From contig CALVRA010000008.1 in assembly GCA_944358415.1 (NCBI GenBank), positions 1-42,901 of the forward strand: 42,901 nt of DNA, given 5' to 3'. Position 1 is the stretch's first letter. Every line of letters starts with the position of its first letter. Both the position numbers and the translations under genes were made by a program. The notes below the pieces were generated by a model, which was not told the DNA's origin, did not search any database, and saw only the letters and a program-made list of their open reading frames with translations. This DNA is from an uncultured Bacilli bacterium. GTDB taxonomy: Bacteria > Bacillota_I > Bacilli_A > RF39 > UBA660. Shown piece after piece: positions 37,165 to 42,901 of this stretch.

Positions 37165-37521
37165 CTATTCCTCCTCAACACTATACAAATATTCCGCTTC
37201 CCCTTTTTTCTCCACACAAACCTTTGTCAAAGCTGAAAACGGTTTATCAGTCTTTGGATTTTTAATATCAAGTGGTAAATACCCTTCATTTTGTAAATCT
37301 TCTAAAGTCTTACAAGCTATAACACCTTCCATATCTGGCATCTCGTCTAAATGCTTAGTATAATAATCTTCTGCTCCCTTTTTTAACTGCTCAATCTGCG
37401 TTTCATATAAATCATCTCTACCACTATCTAAAGAACGATTAATAGCTGGAACCGTAATTAAAGCAATAACTCCAAGTATCGCAATCACCCCAAGTAATTC
37501 TGCTAAAGTAAATCCTTTCAT
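37165..37521 (-). CDS. Class III type IV prepilin
   Basis: A 118-residue precursor starting MKG/FTLAELLGVIAILGVIALITVPAI. The nine residues GFTLAELLG and the following GVI are identical to the pilin part of the rpe fusion, so the two are probably related. The soluble part has two cysteines (IACKT and VCVEK), likely a disulfide. First gene of the three-gene cluster. Confidence 0.88.
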   Translation of the reverse strand: MKGFTLAELLGVIAILGVIALITVPAINRSLDSGRDDLYETQIEQLKKGAEDYYTKHLDEMPDMEGVIACKTLEDLQNEGYLPLDIKNPKTDKPFSALTKVCVEKKGEAEYLYSVEEE

Positions 37522-37565
37522 ACCATCACCTACTATAAATTATACAGCAATTTCCAAACAAATAA

Positions 37566-37596
37566 AATAAAAAGTAACTATTTTCATAATTACTTT
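37566..37596 (-). terminator. Terminator of nusB-xseA-xseB
   Basis: Minus strand: AAAGTAA, 12-base loop, TTACTTT, then T-rich sequence, overlapping the xseB stop. Confidence 0.6.
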
Positions 37597-37808
37597 ACTT
37601 CAAAATCTTCTAAATTACCATTTTCTGTGACAATTTTATTAACTTTAGTTTCAATATCTTTAAGTTCACTATCACATTCTTTTACAAGTTTCATCGCCTC
37701 AGTATATTTTTTAATAGACTCATCTAAAGAAACCTCACCGTTTTCTAAAACTTCAATAATATTTTCAAGTTCTTTTATCTTATCTTCAAACTTTTTCTCT
37801 TTTGCCAT
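37590..37808 (-). CDS. xseB: Exodeoxyribonuclease VII small subunit
   Basis: A 72-residue, highly charged helical hairpin: FEDKIKELENIIEVLENGEVSLDESIKKYTEAMKLV is the XseB signature (LE-x-IV-x-x-LE-x-G-x-xxLEESL). It starts one base after xseA ends and forms the multi-subunit stalk with it. Confidence 0.93.
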   Translation of the reverse strand: MAKEKKFEDKIKELENIIEVLENGEVSLDESIKKYTEAMKLVKECDSELKDIETKVNKIVTENGNLEDFEVK

Positions 37809-37809
37809 T

Positions 37810-39081
37810 TTACTTATCCTCCCTAACTTCTAAAACACTAGTTTTTAAAACTCCATCATTTAATTTAATATCTAATAAATCATCTTTTTTTACCTCTTTA
37901 ATACTCTTCAAAGCTTTTTCATTTAAATAAGTAATACTATAACCTCGCGCTAAAATATTAAGGGGATTCAAAAGATTTAACTTATCAATAATATTTTTTA
38001 CCTCGTTAATCTTATCTTTATAAAGTAAATAAGGATTTTCAAGTACATAACTTTTTTTTAACTTTGCCATTTCATTCTTATACTTCTCTACCTTACCAAG
38101 CATTATATCATTAAGTTTATCGCCCATCAAAAATAAACTTTGCTTCTTATTTTCAAACATAATTTGCGGATTCTTTATCACAAAAGAATTTTTCACCGAT
38201 TCTAAATATAACTTCAAATAATTTACTTTTTTTAAAATACTTTCATTAAGTCTAATTCCAAGCTGGTCTATATGCTTTTTTAAATCACTCATATTAGGAA
38301 CTGCCAGTTCAGCCGCTGCCGTTGGTGTAGGTGCCCTCAAATCAGCCACAAAATCAGCTATTGTAAAATCAACTTCATGTCCAACCGCACTAATAACTGG
38401 AACTTTAGAATTATAAATAGCCCTAGCTACAATTTCCTCATTAAAAGGCCATAAATCTTCAATAGATCCACCACCACGGCCCACAATAAGCACATCTAAA
38501 TCATAATTTTGTGCTCTTTCAATATTGCGCACAATATCATCTTTCGCATTCTCACCTTGTACTAAAGTTGGAAATAATATAGTCTCACAAATTGGAAATC
38601 TTCTTTTAATCGTTGTCATTATATCTCTAATTGCCGCACCAGTACTAGCTGTAATAATACCAACTCTTTTCGGAATCTTTGGTATTTTTCTTTTATGTGC
38701 TTCATCAAATAAACCTTCAGATTTTAGCTTTTTCTTTAACTGTTCAAATGCAATATATAAATTACCTACTCCATCTTCAAGCATCTCATCAACATATATT
38801 TGATAACTTCCCATTGCCTCATATACACTAATTCTACCAGTCACTAAAACTTTCATTCCATCTACTGGCTTAAATAAAACCTTACTTGCATTACTTCTAA
38901 ACATAATTGCATTAATTTTACTAGACTCATCTTTCAAAGAAAAATAAAAATGCCCAGTAGTATGCGCTTTAAAATTAGAAATTTCCCCTCTTAAAAAAAC
39001 TGTCTGCAAATTTTCATCAACATCAAACTTTGCTTTCAAATAACGAGTAATTGCACTAACAGATAAATACCTATCTTCCAC
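37810..39081 (-). CDS. xseA: Exodeoxyribonuclease VII large subunit
   Basis: Catalytic subunit of ExoVII, which degrades single-stranded DNA from both ends. It is 423 residues long. The N-terminal OB-fold has VFLRGEISNFKAHTTGHFYFSLKD. The nuclease core has RVGIITASTGAAIRDI, VGRGGGSIEDLWPFNEE and SAVGHEVDFTIADFVADLRAPTPTAAAE. A long coiled-coil segment follows. The start is GTG at 39081, preceded by AAAGGTG inside the nusB end. Confidence 0.96.
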   Translation of the reverse strand: MEDRYLSVSAITRYLKAKFDVDENLQTVFLRGEISNFKAHTTGHFYFSLKDESSKINAIMFRSNASKVLFKPVDGMKVLVTGRISVYEAMGSYQIYVDEMLEDGVGNLYIAFEQLKKKLKSEGLFDEAHKRKIPKIPKRVGIITASTGAAIRDIMTTIKRRFPICETILFPTLVQGENAKDDIVRNIERAQNYDLDVLIVGRGGGSIEDLWPFNEEIVARAIYNSKVPVISAVGHEVDFTIADFVADLRAPTPTAAAELAVPNMSDLKKHIDQLGIRLNESILKKVNYLKLYLESVKNSFVIKNPQIMFENKKQSLFLMGDKLNDIMLGKVEKYKNEMAKLKKSYVLENPYLLYKDKINEVKNIIDKLNLLNPLNILARGYSITYLNEKALKSIKEVKKDDLLDIKLNDGVLKTSVLEVREDK

Positions 39082-39485
39082 TACTGCACCTTTTCATGAT
39101 AAATCTTATCTAAAACTCCATTTATCATCTTTCTAACACTATCATCACTATAATTTTTAGCAAGTTCAACAGCTTCATTAATTGCTACTACATCTGGAGT
39201 ATCAGTATAAAGAAGTTCAAAAATTCCCATTCTAAGTATCGCAATATCAGTATTTCCAAGCCTATCAATTGTCCATCCATCTAAATATTTATTAGCCAAT
39301 TTATCGATTTCATTTTTATAAGTTAAAACACCATAAACAATTTCTTTAATATATTCACTATCAATTAAAGAAACTTCCGCAATTACATCATCTACATTAT
39401 ATTCAATATGCATCCTATCATATACAATTATTTGATATAAAATAGTCATACATTTTCGTCTAAGTTCACTTCTATTTTCAGCCAT
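39081..39485 (-). CDS. nusB: Transcription antitermination factor NusB
   Basis: Helical factor that works with S10/NusE on rRNA transcription, 134 residues. Diagnostic stretches are [37 protein letters not shown], and [16 protein letters not shown] with the GVLDKI end. The frame is open seven codons further up, but AAAGGAG serves the ATG at 39485. folD, usually between nusB and xseA in Bacillus, is absent. Confidence 0.94.
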   Translation of the reverse strand: MAENRSELRRKCMTILYQIIVYDRMHIEYNVDDVIAEVSLIDSEYIKEIVYGVLTYKNEIDKLANKYLDGWTIDRLGNTDIAILRMGIFELLYTDTPDVVAINEAVELAKNYSDDSVRKMINGVLDKIYHEKVQ

Positions 39486-39518
39486 CAAACCCACTCCTTT
39501 CCACAAATTCTCTTTTCA

Positions 39519-39546
39519 ATTATAACACACATAAACTATATTACAA
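39519..39546 (-). promoter_or_regulatory. Promoter of nusB-xseA-xseB
   Basis: Minus strand: -35 TTGTAA (39546-39541), 16-bp spacer, extended -10 TGTTATAAT (TATAAT at 39524-39519). It overlaps the end of the mTERF-like gene. Confidence 0.65.
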
Positions 39547-40608
39547 ATACCTTTTTTTCAAATCATCATTACTAACTCCAAATTTCTTAGTAAACTCACG
39601 ATTAGATAAAACCAAATAATTAAATCCTTTATTATCTAAAACTATTCTATTTTCTTTAAAAAAATTTAATCTAGATAAACTTAACCTCACACTTTGAAAT
39701 AAATAACTTGGCCTTTGTATAAGACTCTTTTCTAAAGAAAACTGCCTCAAAATTTCTAATTTTTCACTCAAACTATCCAAAGAATAATTAAATACCACTG
39801 GTACTCTCACCGTAATTGAAATAATATCACTAATAGAATAACCTCTTTTTAAAAAGAAATCAAAAGTATTTTTAATCTTTTCTAAACTTAAAACATATAA
39901 AACTGGATTAATTCCTGTGATCTTATTAATCTCATTTTCATTATAACCAAGACTTTTTAATAAATTTCTTTTTTCTTCAAGTAAATTAATATCCATAACC
40001 ATAATATTAGAATTTCTTTCAATCATTTTTTTAATTCTTAAAATATCATAACCTTTTGAAATAAAATAAGCCAAGTGTTTTTGTAAATTATAAAGATTAA
40101 CCGTATAAATAAAAGGTGTATCTTTCATAATTTTATTAATTTCCTTATCATTAAAACCTAAATCTTTAAAAAAATTTCTTTTTTCAGTTAAATTTTCCAT
40201 AGAAATACTAAATAAACTTGGAAGCCCTACAGTCAATTTATGAATATCTTTTTTGGAATAGCCATAACTCTTAAGCAACTCTAGTTTACTTAAAATATAA
40301 TCCTCACTCACTGTAAGTAACTGTGGTAATCTAAGTGTCATTTTGTAAACTTCTTCTTTTGAATATCCCAAACAATCTAAAAAGCCAAAACGATTCTTAA
40401 GCGTTTTGGATGAATAATTAAACATGGTAGGATTCAAAACAGTCATCGAAATTATATCATTATCACTATAATTCATTTTCCTAAAAAAATCAAAAGTATT
40501 AATAATCTTACCTTCTAAATTATCTAAACTATATCTACCTACCGCATAACTATTTAAAATTTTCTCTTGTTTTTTATCATCATAACCAAAATCATCTAAT
40601 ATTTTCAT
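39541..40608 (-). CDS. mTERF-like helical repeat protein
   Basis: A 355-residue, basic, all-helical protein with no membrane span. Residues about 33-290 are seven to eight tandem units of 34-36 residues with the pattern K-x-x-F(L)L-x-x-LGYS-x-x-(E/D)I-x-K(M/I)-x-x-x-x-P-x-(L/I)(F/L)-x-x-(S/V)-x-x-x-L. Examples are LDCLGYSKEEVYKMTLRLPQ, LKSLGYNENEINKITGINPV and FLKRGYSISDIISITVRVPV. This is the mTERF repeat layout, whose superhelices bind nucleic acid in mitochondria and plastids. It starts two bases after the membrane-protein gene upstream and lies just before nusB. A nucleic-acid role is inference. The alternative is an unrelated helical repeat (for example PPR/HAT-like), but the P-x-L and LGYS spacing favours mTERF. 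Confidence 0.72.
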   Translation of the reverse strand: MKILDDFGYDDKKQEKILNSYAVGRYSLDNLEGKIINTFDFFRKMNYSDNDIISMTVLNPTMFNYSSKTLKNRFGFLDCLGYSKEEVYKMTLRLPQLLTVSEDYILSKLELLKSYGYSKKDIHKLTVGLPSLFSISMENLTEKRNFFKDLGFNDKEINKIMKDTPFIYTVNLYNLQKHLAYFISKGYDILRIKKMIERNSNIMVMDINLLEEKRNLLKSLGYNENEINKITGINPVLYVLSLEKIKNTFDFFLKRGYSISDIISITVRVPVVFNYSLDSLSEKLEILRQFSLEKSLIQRPSYLFQSVRLSLSRLNFFKENRIVLDNKGFNYLVLSNREFTKKFGVSNDDLKKRYL

Positions 40609-40610
40609 AA

Positions 40611-40985
40611 TTAATCACCTTTTAAATAATCTTTAAGTGAAAATAAATACCAAAAATGAACATAAATATATAAAATAATAAATATTGTCCAGCCTAAAAT
40701 AGGCACAATTAAACTAACAATCCAAATATAAGGAAGAACATAAATTTCCTCACCAGGGACCTTTAATTTTGAACTAACTAAACAACCAACTTTTATATTA
40801 AAAATTAAAAACATCACAAGTCCAGGAAAAATGCCTAATATAAAACCTAAAAACCAATAATACCATCTATGATACCAAGCATCTTTATCATATAAATCCA
40901 TTTTATAAGCAATATAAAAAGTAAAAAGACCAAAAGTTAAAAAATTTAAAATAACATATACCCAAAAATATTTTTTACTAAGCAC
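40611..40985 (-). CDS. Four-span membrane protein (DUF4234-like)
   Basis: About 124 residues with four hydrophobic spans. The opening (YFWVYVILNFLTFGLFTFYIAYKM) resembles DUF4234, whose members start with a similar 'lnFlTfGiF' helix; function unknown. The frame reads from a TTG at 41012, but AAGGAGAG is spaced for the GTG at 40985 (MLSKKYFW). It is probably co-transcribed with the mTERF-like gene two bases downstream. Confidence 0.62.
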   Translation of the reverse strand: MLSKKYFWVYVILNFLTFGLFTFYIAYKMDLYDKDAWYHRWYYWFLGFILGIFPGLVMFLIFNIKVGCLVSSKLKVPGEEIYVLPYIWIVSLIVPILGWTIFIILYIYVHFWYLFSLKDYLKGD

Positions 40986-41010
40986 TATATCTCTCTCCTT
41001 CACAAAGGTC

Positions 41011-41034
41011 AAAAAAAAGATAATAAATTATCTT
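41011..41034 (-). terminator. Terminator of the Flp-type pilin gene
   Basis: Minus strand: AAGATAAT, short loop, ATTATCTT, then T-run, overlapping the pilin stop. Confidence 0.7.
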
Positions 41035-41224
41035 ATTGGCAAGAACCCTCGCCTGGCTTAGACCCTTCGACATACTCTTTGTCAATAAGCTTACAAGATG
41101 TTTTTGTCATAGAGTCTTGAAGATAGCCCCCTAATAATTTAACTAAACTAACAACTATAACGCTGACAACCGCTATAATTAGTAAATATTCTACTAGGGC
41201 TTGACCTTTATTATTTATTTTCAT
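41033..41224 (-). CDS. Flp/Fap-type pilin
   Basis: A 63-residue protein: MKINNKGQALVEYLLIIAVV, continuing with VSVIVVSLVKLLGGYLQ and a short tail with two cysteines (SCKLID and GSCQ). The NKGQALVEYLL motif with Glu after the cleavage region is that of Tad/Flp pilins. The open frame runs 46 codons further up through repeat DNA, but GGAGGG precedes the ATG at 41224 and a strong promoter lies between them, so the long form is wrong. No tad genes are in the window. Confidence 0.83.
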   Translation of the reverse strand: MKINNKGQALVEYLLIIAVVSVIVVSLVKLLGGYLQDSMTKTSCKLIDKEYVEGSKPGEGSCQ

Positions 41225-41258
41225 AACACCCTCCACAAAAATATCATACTTTATTCTA

Positions 41259-41287
41259 ATTATAATTTCTTTTACAAAAAAAATCAA
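41259..41287 (-). promoter_or_regulatory. Promoter of the Flp-type pilin gene
   Basis: Minus strand: -35 TTGATT (41287-41282), 17-bp spacer, -10 TATAAT (41264-41259), about 35 bases before the ATG. Confidence 0.75.
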
Positions 41288-41314
41288 CCCCATTAGCAAA
41301 AAACAAACAAATAT

Positions 41315-41391
41315 ATAATTTACTTTTCTTGTATATAATTTACTTTTATTTTGCTTGTACATAATTTACTTTTCTTGTATATAATTTAATC
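41315..41391. repeat. Direct repeats upstream of the Flp-type pilin promoter
   Basis: ATAATTTACTTTTCTTGTAT occurs at 41315-41334 and again, identically, at 41361-41380. A variant with six extra bases lies at 41335-41360, and a fourth partial copy (ATAATTTAATC) follows. Spacing is 20, 26 and 20 bp. They start about 28 bp upstream of the -35. Confidence 0.8.
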
Positions 41392-41447
41392 ATCTTTCAA
41401 TAATTTTGCTTAATTACCTAAATAAAAAGACAAAAAACTTAAAAATG

Positions 41448-41456
41448 TGCTAATAT
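41448..41456 (+). promoter_or_regulatory. Extended -10 promoter of the DUF192 gene
   Basis: Plus strand TGCTAATAT ending at 41456, 16 bases before the chosen ATG. No good -35. Confidence 0.5.
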
Positions 41457-41472
41457 AAAAATGGTGACAATT

Positions 41473-41766
41473 ATGAAAATAATAGAAGCAAAAACATTTT
41501 TACAAAAATTAAAAGGTCTTATGTTTAAAAAAGAATTCAACTATATATTAAAATTAAAAACAAATGGCATTCATACATTCTTTATGAAAACAAATATTGA
41601 CGTTATTTTAACAGATAAAAATAATAAAATATTATATATTTATAAAAATCTAAAGCCTAATAAAATAATACTCCCTAAAAAAAATGTCAAATACACCTAT
41701 GAAATGCCAGTAAATTTTATTCACAAAAAAATTGGTGATAATTTATATAAAGAAAAAAACAAGTAA
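41473..41766 (+). CDS. DUF192 family protein
   Basis: About 97 residues with the DUF192 core: LKGLMFKKEFN, then IHTFFMKTNIDVILTDKNNKIL, then PKKNVKYTYEMP. The family is a small beta-barrel of unknown biochemical function, often exported or next to pilus or secretion genes. No signal peptide is seen here. ATG at 41461 is possible, but GGTGA fits the ATG at 41473, and the first ATG would lie only a few bases after transcription start. It is divergent from the Flp-type pilin and shares its intergenic repeats. Confidence 0.8.
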   Translation: MKIIEAKTFLQKLKGLMFKKEFNYILKLKTNGIHTFFMKTNIDVILTDKNNKILYIYKNLKPNKIILPKKNVKYTYEMPVNFIHKKIGDNLYKEKNK

Positions 41767-41780
41767 TTAAAATTACTCAT
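41759..41780. terminator. Weak bidirectional hairpin between DUF192 and rpmA
   Basis: AGTAATT, AAA, AATTACT with T-rich flanks on both strands, between the convergent DUF192 and rpmA stops. Confidence 0.45.
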
Positions 41781-41786
41781 TTTATA

Positions 41787-42071
41787 TTATTCTGGATAAA
41801 CACTCACTTGTTTACGGCTACGTCCTAAACGTTCAAACTTCACACGGCCTTGTATCTTCGCAAATAAAGTATCATCTTTACCAATACCAACATTCACACC
41901 TGGATAAATTCTTGTACCTCTTTGACGATATAAAATAGAACCACCTGTCACAACTTCTCCATCAGCTGCTTTCGCACCTAGTCGCTTAGATTCACTATCA
42001 CGTCCGTTTTTAGTTGAACCTTGACCTTTTTTATGGGCAAATAATTGAATATTTAACTTTAATAATTCCAT
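41787..42071 (-). CDS. rpmA: Ribosomal protein bL27 with cleavable N-terminus
   Basis: 94 residues; L27 lines the peptidyl-transferase centre. [20 protein letters not shown] is the L27 signature. It is preceded by the Firmicutes-type extension LKLNIQLFA, which the Prp protease removes between Ala and His in species studied. The prp gene is directly upstream, matching that biology. Confidence 0.97.
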   Translation of the reverse strand: MELLKLNIQLFAHKKGQGSTKNGRDSESKRLGAKAADGEVVTGGSILYRQRGTRIYPGVNVGIGKDDTLFAKIQGRVKFERLGRSRKQVSVYPE

Positions 42072-42074
42072 AAA

Positions 42075-42371
42075 CTACACCTCCTCGTATATTTTTATGT
42101 TCTTACTGTATTTTTTCTCTAACTCTTTTAACAAGCTAGTCATGTTTAAAATAAGCAAACGTGTTTCACGGCTATCTTTCAAAATATTAATCGAAACACC
42201 ATCAGATAAAACCTCATAACTAATAGCTTTATCATCAAGTCTTAAAATCCCATTTATACTAGTAATAACAATTGAACTTACAGCCGCACAAACAATATCC
42301 TTGCCATAATCATCAAACATCGCATGACCACTGATTAAAATATTTTTCTTAGAAATTTCGACTTTAATCAT
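42075..42371 (-). CDS. prp: Ribosomal-processing cysteine protease Prp
   Basis: 98 residues. The catalytic His16 is in SGHAMFD and Cys28 in GKDIVCAAVSS, the characteristic GHA...DIVCAAVS pair. It cleaves the N-terminal extension of L27. The order rplU-prp-rpmA with a one-base overlap at rplU is the standard Firmicutes arrangement. Confidence 0.95.
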   Translation of the reverse strand: MIKVEISKKNILISGHAMFDDYGKDIVCAAVSSIVITSINGILRLDDKAISYEVLSDGVSINILKDSRETRLLILNMTSLLKELEKKYSKNIKIYEEV

Positions 42372-42670
42372 TAAGCCACTAACTTAGTAATTTCAAGCTT
42401 TGTATATGGTTGACGATGTCCTTGAGTTCGGCGATATTTTTTCTTTTGTTTATACTTGTAAACTTTAACTTTTTTACCTTTACCATGTTTTAATACTTTC
42501 GCTTCTACTTTCGCACCTTTCACATAAGGATTACCTAAAGTAGATCCAATCATTAAAACATTTTCAAATGTAACTTTACTATCCGCATCCGCATTTAACT
42601 TTTCAGTATATAAAATGCTTCCCTCTTCAACGTAATATTGTTTTCCTCCAGTTTCAATAACTGCTTTCAT
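42371..42670 (-). CDS. rplU: Ribosomal protein bL21
   Basis: 99 residues: [20 protein letters not shown] at the start, [26 protein letters not shown] at the end, both typical of L21. AAAGGAGG precedes the ATG. First gene of the rplU-prp-rpmA operon. Confidence 0.97.
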   Translation of the reverse strand: MKAVIETGGKQYYVEEGSILYTEKLNADADSKVTFENVLMIGSTLGNPYVKGAKVEAKVLKHGKGKKVKVYKYKQKKKYRRTQGHRQPYTKLEITKLVA

Positions 42671-42770
42671 ACTTTTAACCTCCTTTTAAACTAAGACTCG
42701 CCATTAAGGTAAGATAAATCTTTTAAAACCTTTTCTGCGCGGTTGTAGATGGAGCTCTACACATCTACAA
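42671..42770 (-). ncRNA. Ribosomal protein L21 leader RNA
   Basis: Minus strand: TGTAGATG and CATCTACA form a hairpin. It is followed by CCGCGCAGAAAAGG and, nearer the gene, ACCTTAATGGCGAGTCTTAG, which is the conserved L21-leader end. It is expected to mediate autogenous control of the operon. Confidence 0.7.
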
Positions 42771-42799
42771 ATTTTATCACAATCTCTTCCTAAAGTCAA
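42771..42799 (-). promoter_or_regulatory. Promoter of the rplU operon
   Basis: Minus strand: -35 TTGACT (42799-42794), 17-bp spacer, -10 TAAAAT (42776-42771). Confidence 0.8.
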
Positions 42800-42831
42800 A
42801 CCTTTTTTTAAGCATAAACCGTTCAGTATGA

Positions 42832-42876
42832 TTAATTTGTGATAATGTCTTAAGTGTTAATTTGCGAAAATGTCCT
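42832..42876. repeat. Two imperfect 20-bp direct repeats at the right edge
   Basis: TTAATTTGTGATAATGTCT (42832-42850) and TTAATTTGCGAAAATGTCCT (42857-42876), 25 bp apart. Multiple short repeats of this kind occur at the ends of some insertion sequences; no transposase is inside the window. Confidence 0.5.
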
Positions 42877-42901
42877 AGTAGTAATATTATATGTCACCGA
42901 G

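Noticed and set aside
41225-41362. 46-residue N-terminal extension of the Flp-type pilin
   Set aside because: It reads through the promoter and direct repeats; the ATG at 41224 has a strong ribosome site and gives a normal pilin length.

Overview
This window is AT-rich chromosomal DNA of a low-GC Gram-positive bacterium, most likely an uncultured, non-sporulating, anaerobic gut lineage of the Bacilli (RF39/RFN20/Erysipelotrichia-like). Three things support this. The gene order matches Bacillus in several blocks: rlmN-prpC-prkC-rsgA-rpe, rel-dtd near comN-spoVB, nusB-xseA-xseB, rplU-prp-rpmA, and a TIGR04086/YrzE-like gene beside tgt. The anaerobic enzyme pyruvate:ferredoxin oxidoreductase is present. 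Surface and envelope genes are of Gram-positive type (sortase B, PASTA kinase). TGA is used as a stop (for example at the rel/dtd overlap), so the Mycoplasma code does not apply. The taxonomic placement is inference.

Layout. 1-2.0 kb: proS behind a proline T-box. 2.0-9.2 kb: a PH-domain protein, a 1.3-kaa Ig-like repeat surface protein, signal peptidase I, an unknown two-domain protein, an AI-2E-type transporter and dtd. 9.2-13.5 kb: rel, comN, a divergent unknown gene and a SpoVB-type flippase. 13.8-22.5 kb: one long minus-strand operon, rlmN-prpC-prkC-rsgA-rpe::pilin-PFOR. 22.5-24.2 kb: a HipA-like kinase flanked by a duplicated terminator segment. 24.2-27.4 kb: secG, a YjdF-like membrane protein, rpoZ and a DUF2779 nuclease-like protein. 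27.4-29.3 kb: a sortase B locus with a divergent NPKTSD-tagged beta-helix substrate. 29.3-33.2 kb: a 22-residue-repeat solenoid protein and membrane proteins. 33.2-35.9 kb: tgt, a cysteine-protease-like protein, yneF, an uncatalogued 44-aa SOS gene, and lexA. 35.9-41.8 kb: two class III prepilins with an Ig-like partner, xseB-xseA-nusB, an mTERF-like repeat protein, a membrane protein, a Flp-type pilin and a DUF192 protein. 41.8-42.9 kb: rpmA-prp-rplU with an L21 leader and a possible IS end at the edge.

The most unusual items are: (i) an in-frame fusion of ribulose-phosphate 3-epimerase with a complete type IV prepilin; (ii) a bacterial protein made almost entirely of mTERF-like repeats next to nusB; (iii) a 44-aa membrane peptide divergent from lexA, whose promoter spacer contains a near-perfect LexA box; (iv) a HipA-like kinase inserted between two copies of the secG terminator region; and (v) phased direct repeats upstream of the Flp-pilin promoter. 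Three prepilin-like proteins and one Flp-like pilin are scattered here, but no pilus ATPase, platform protein or prepilin peptidase lies in the window.

No rRNA, tRNA, CRISPR array or prophage was seen. All functions are read from sequence motifs by eye; nothing was searched against a database.
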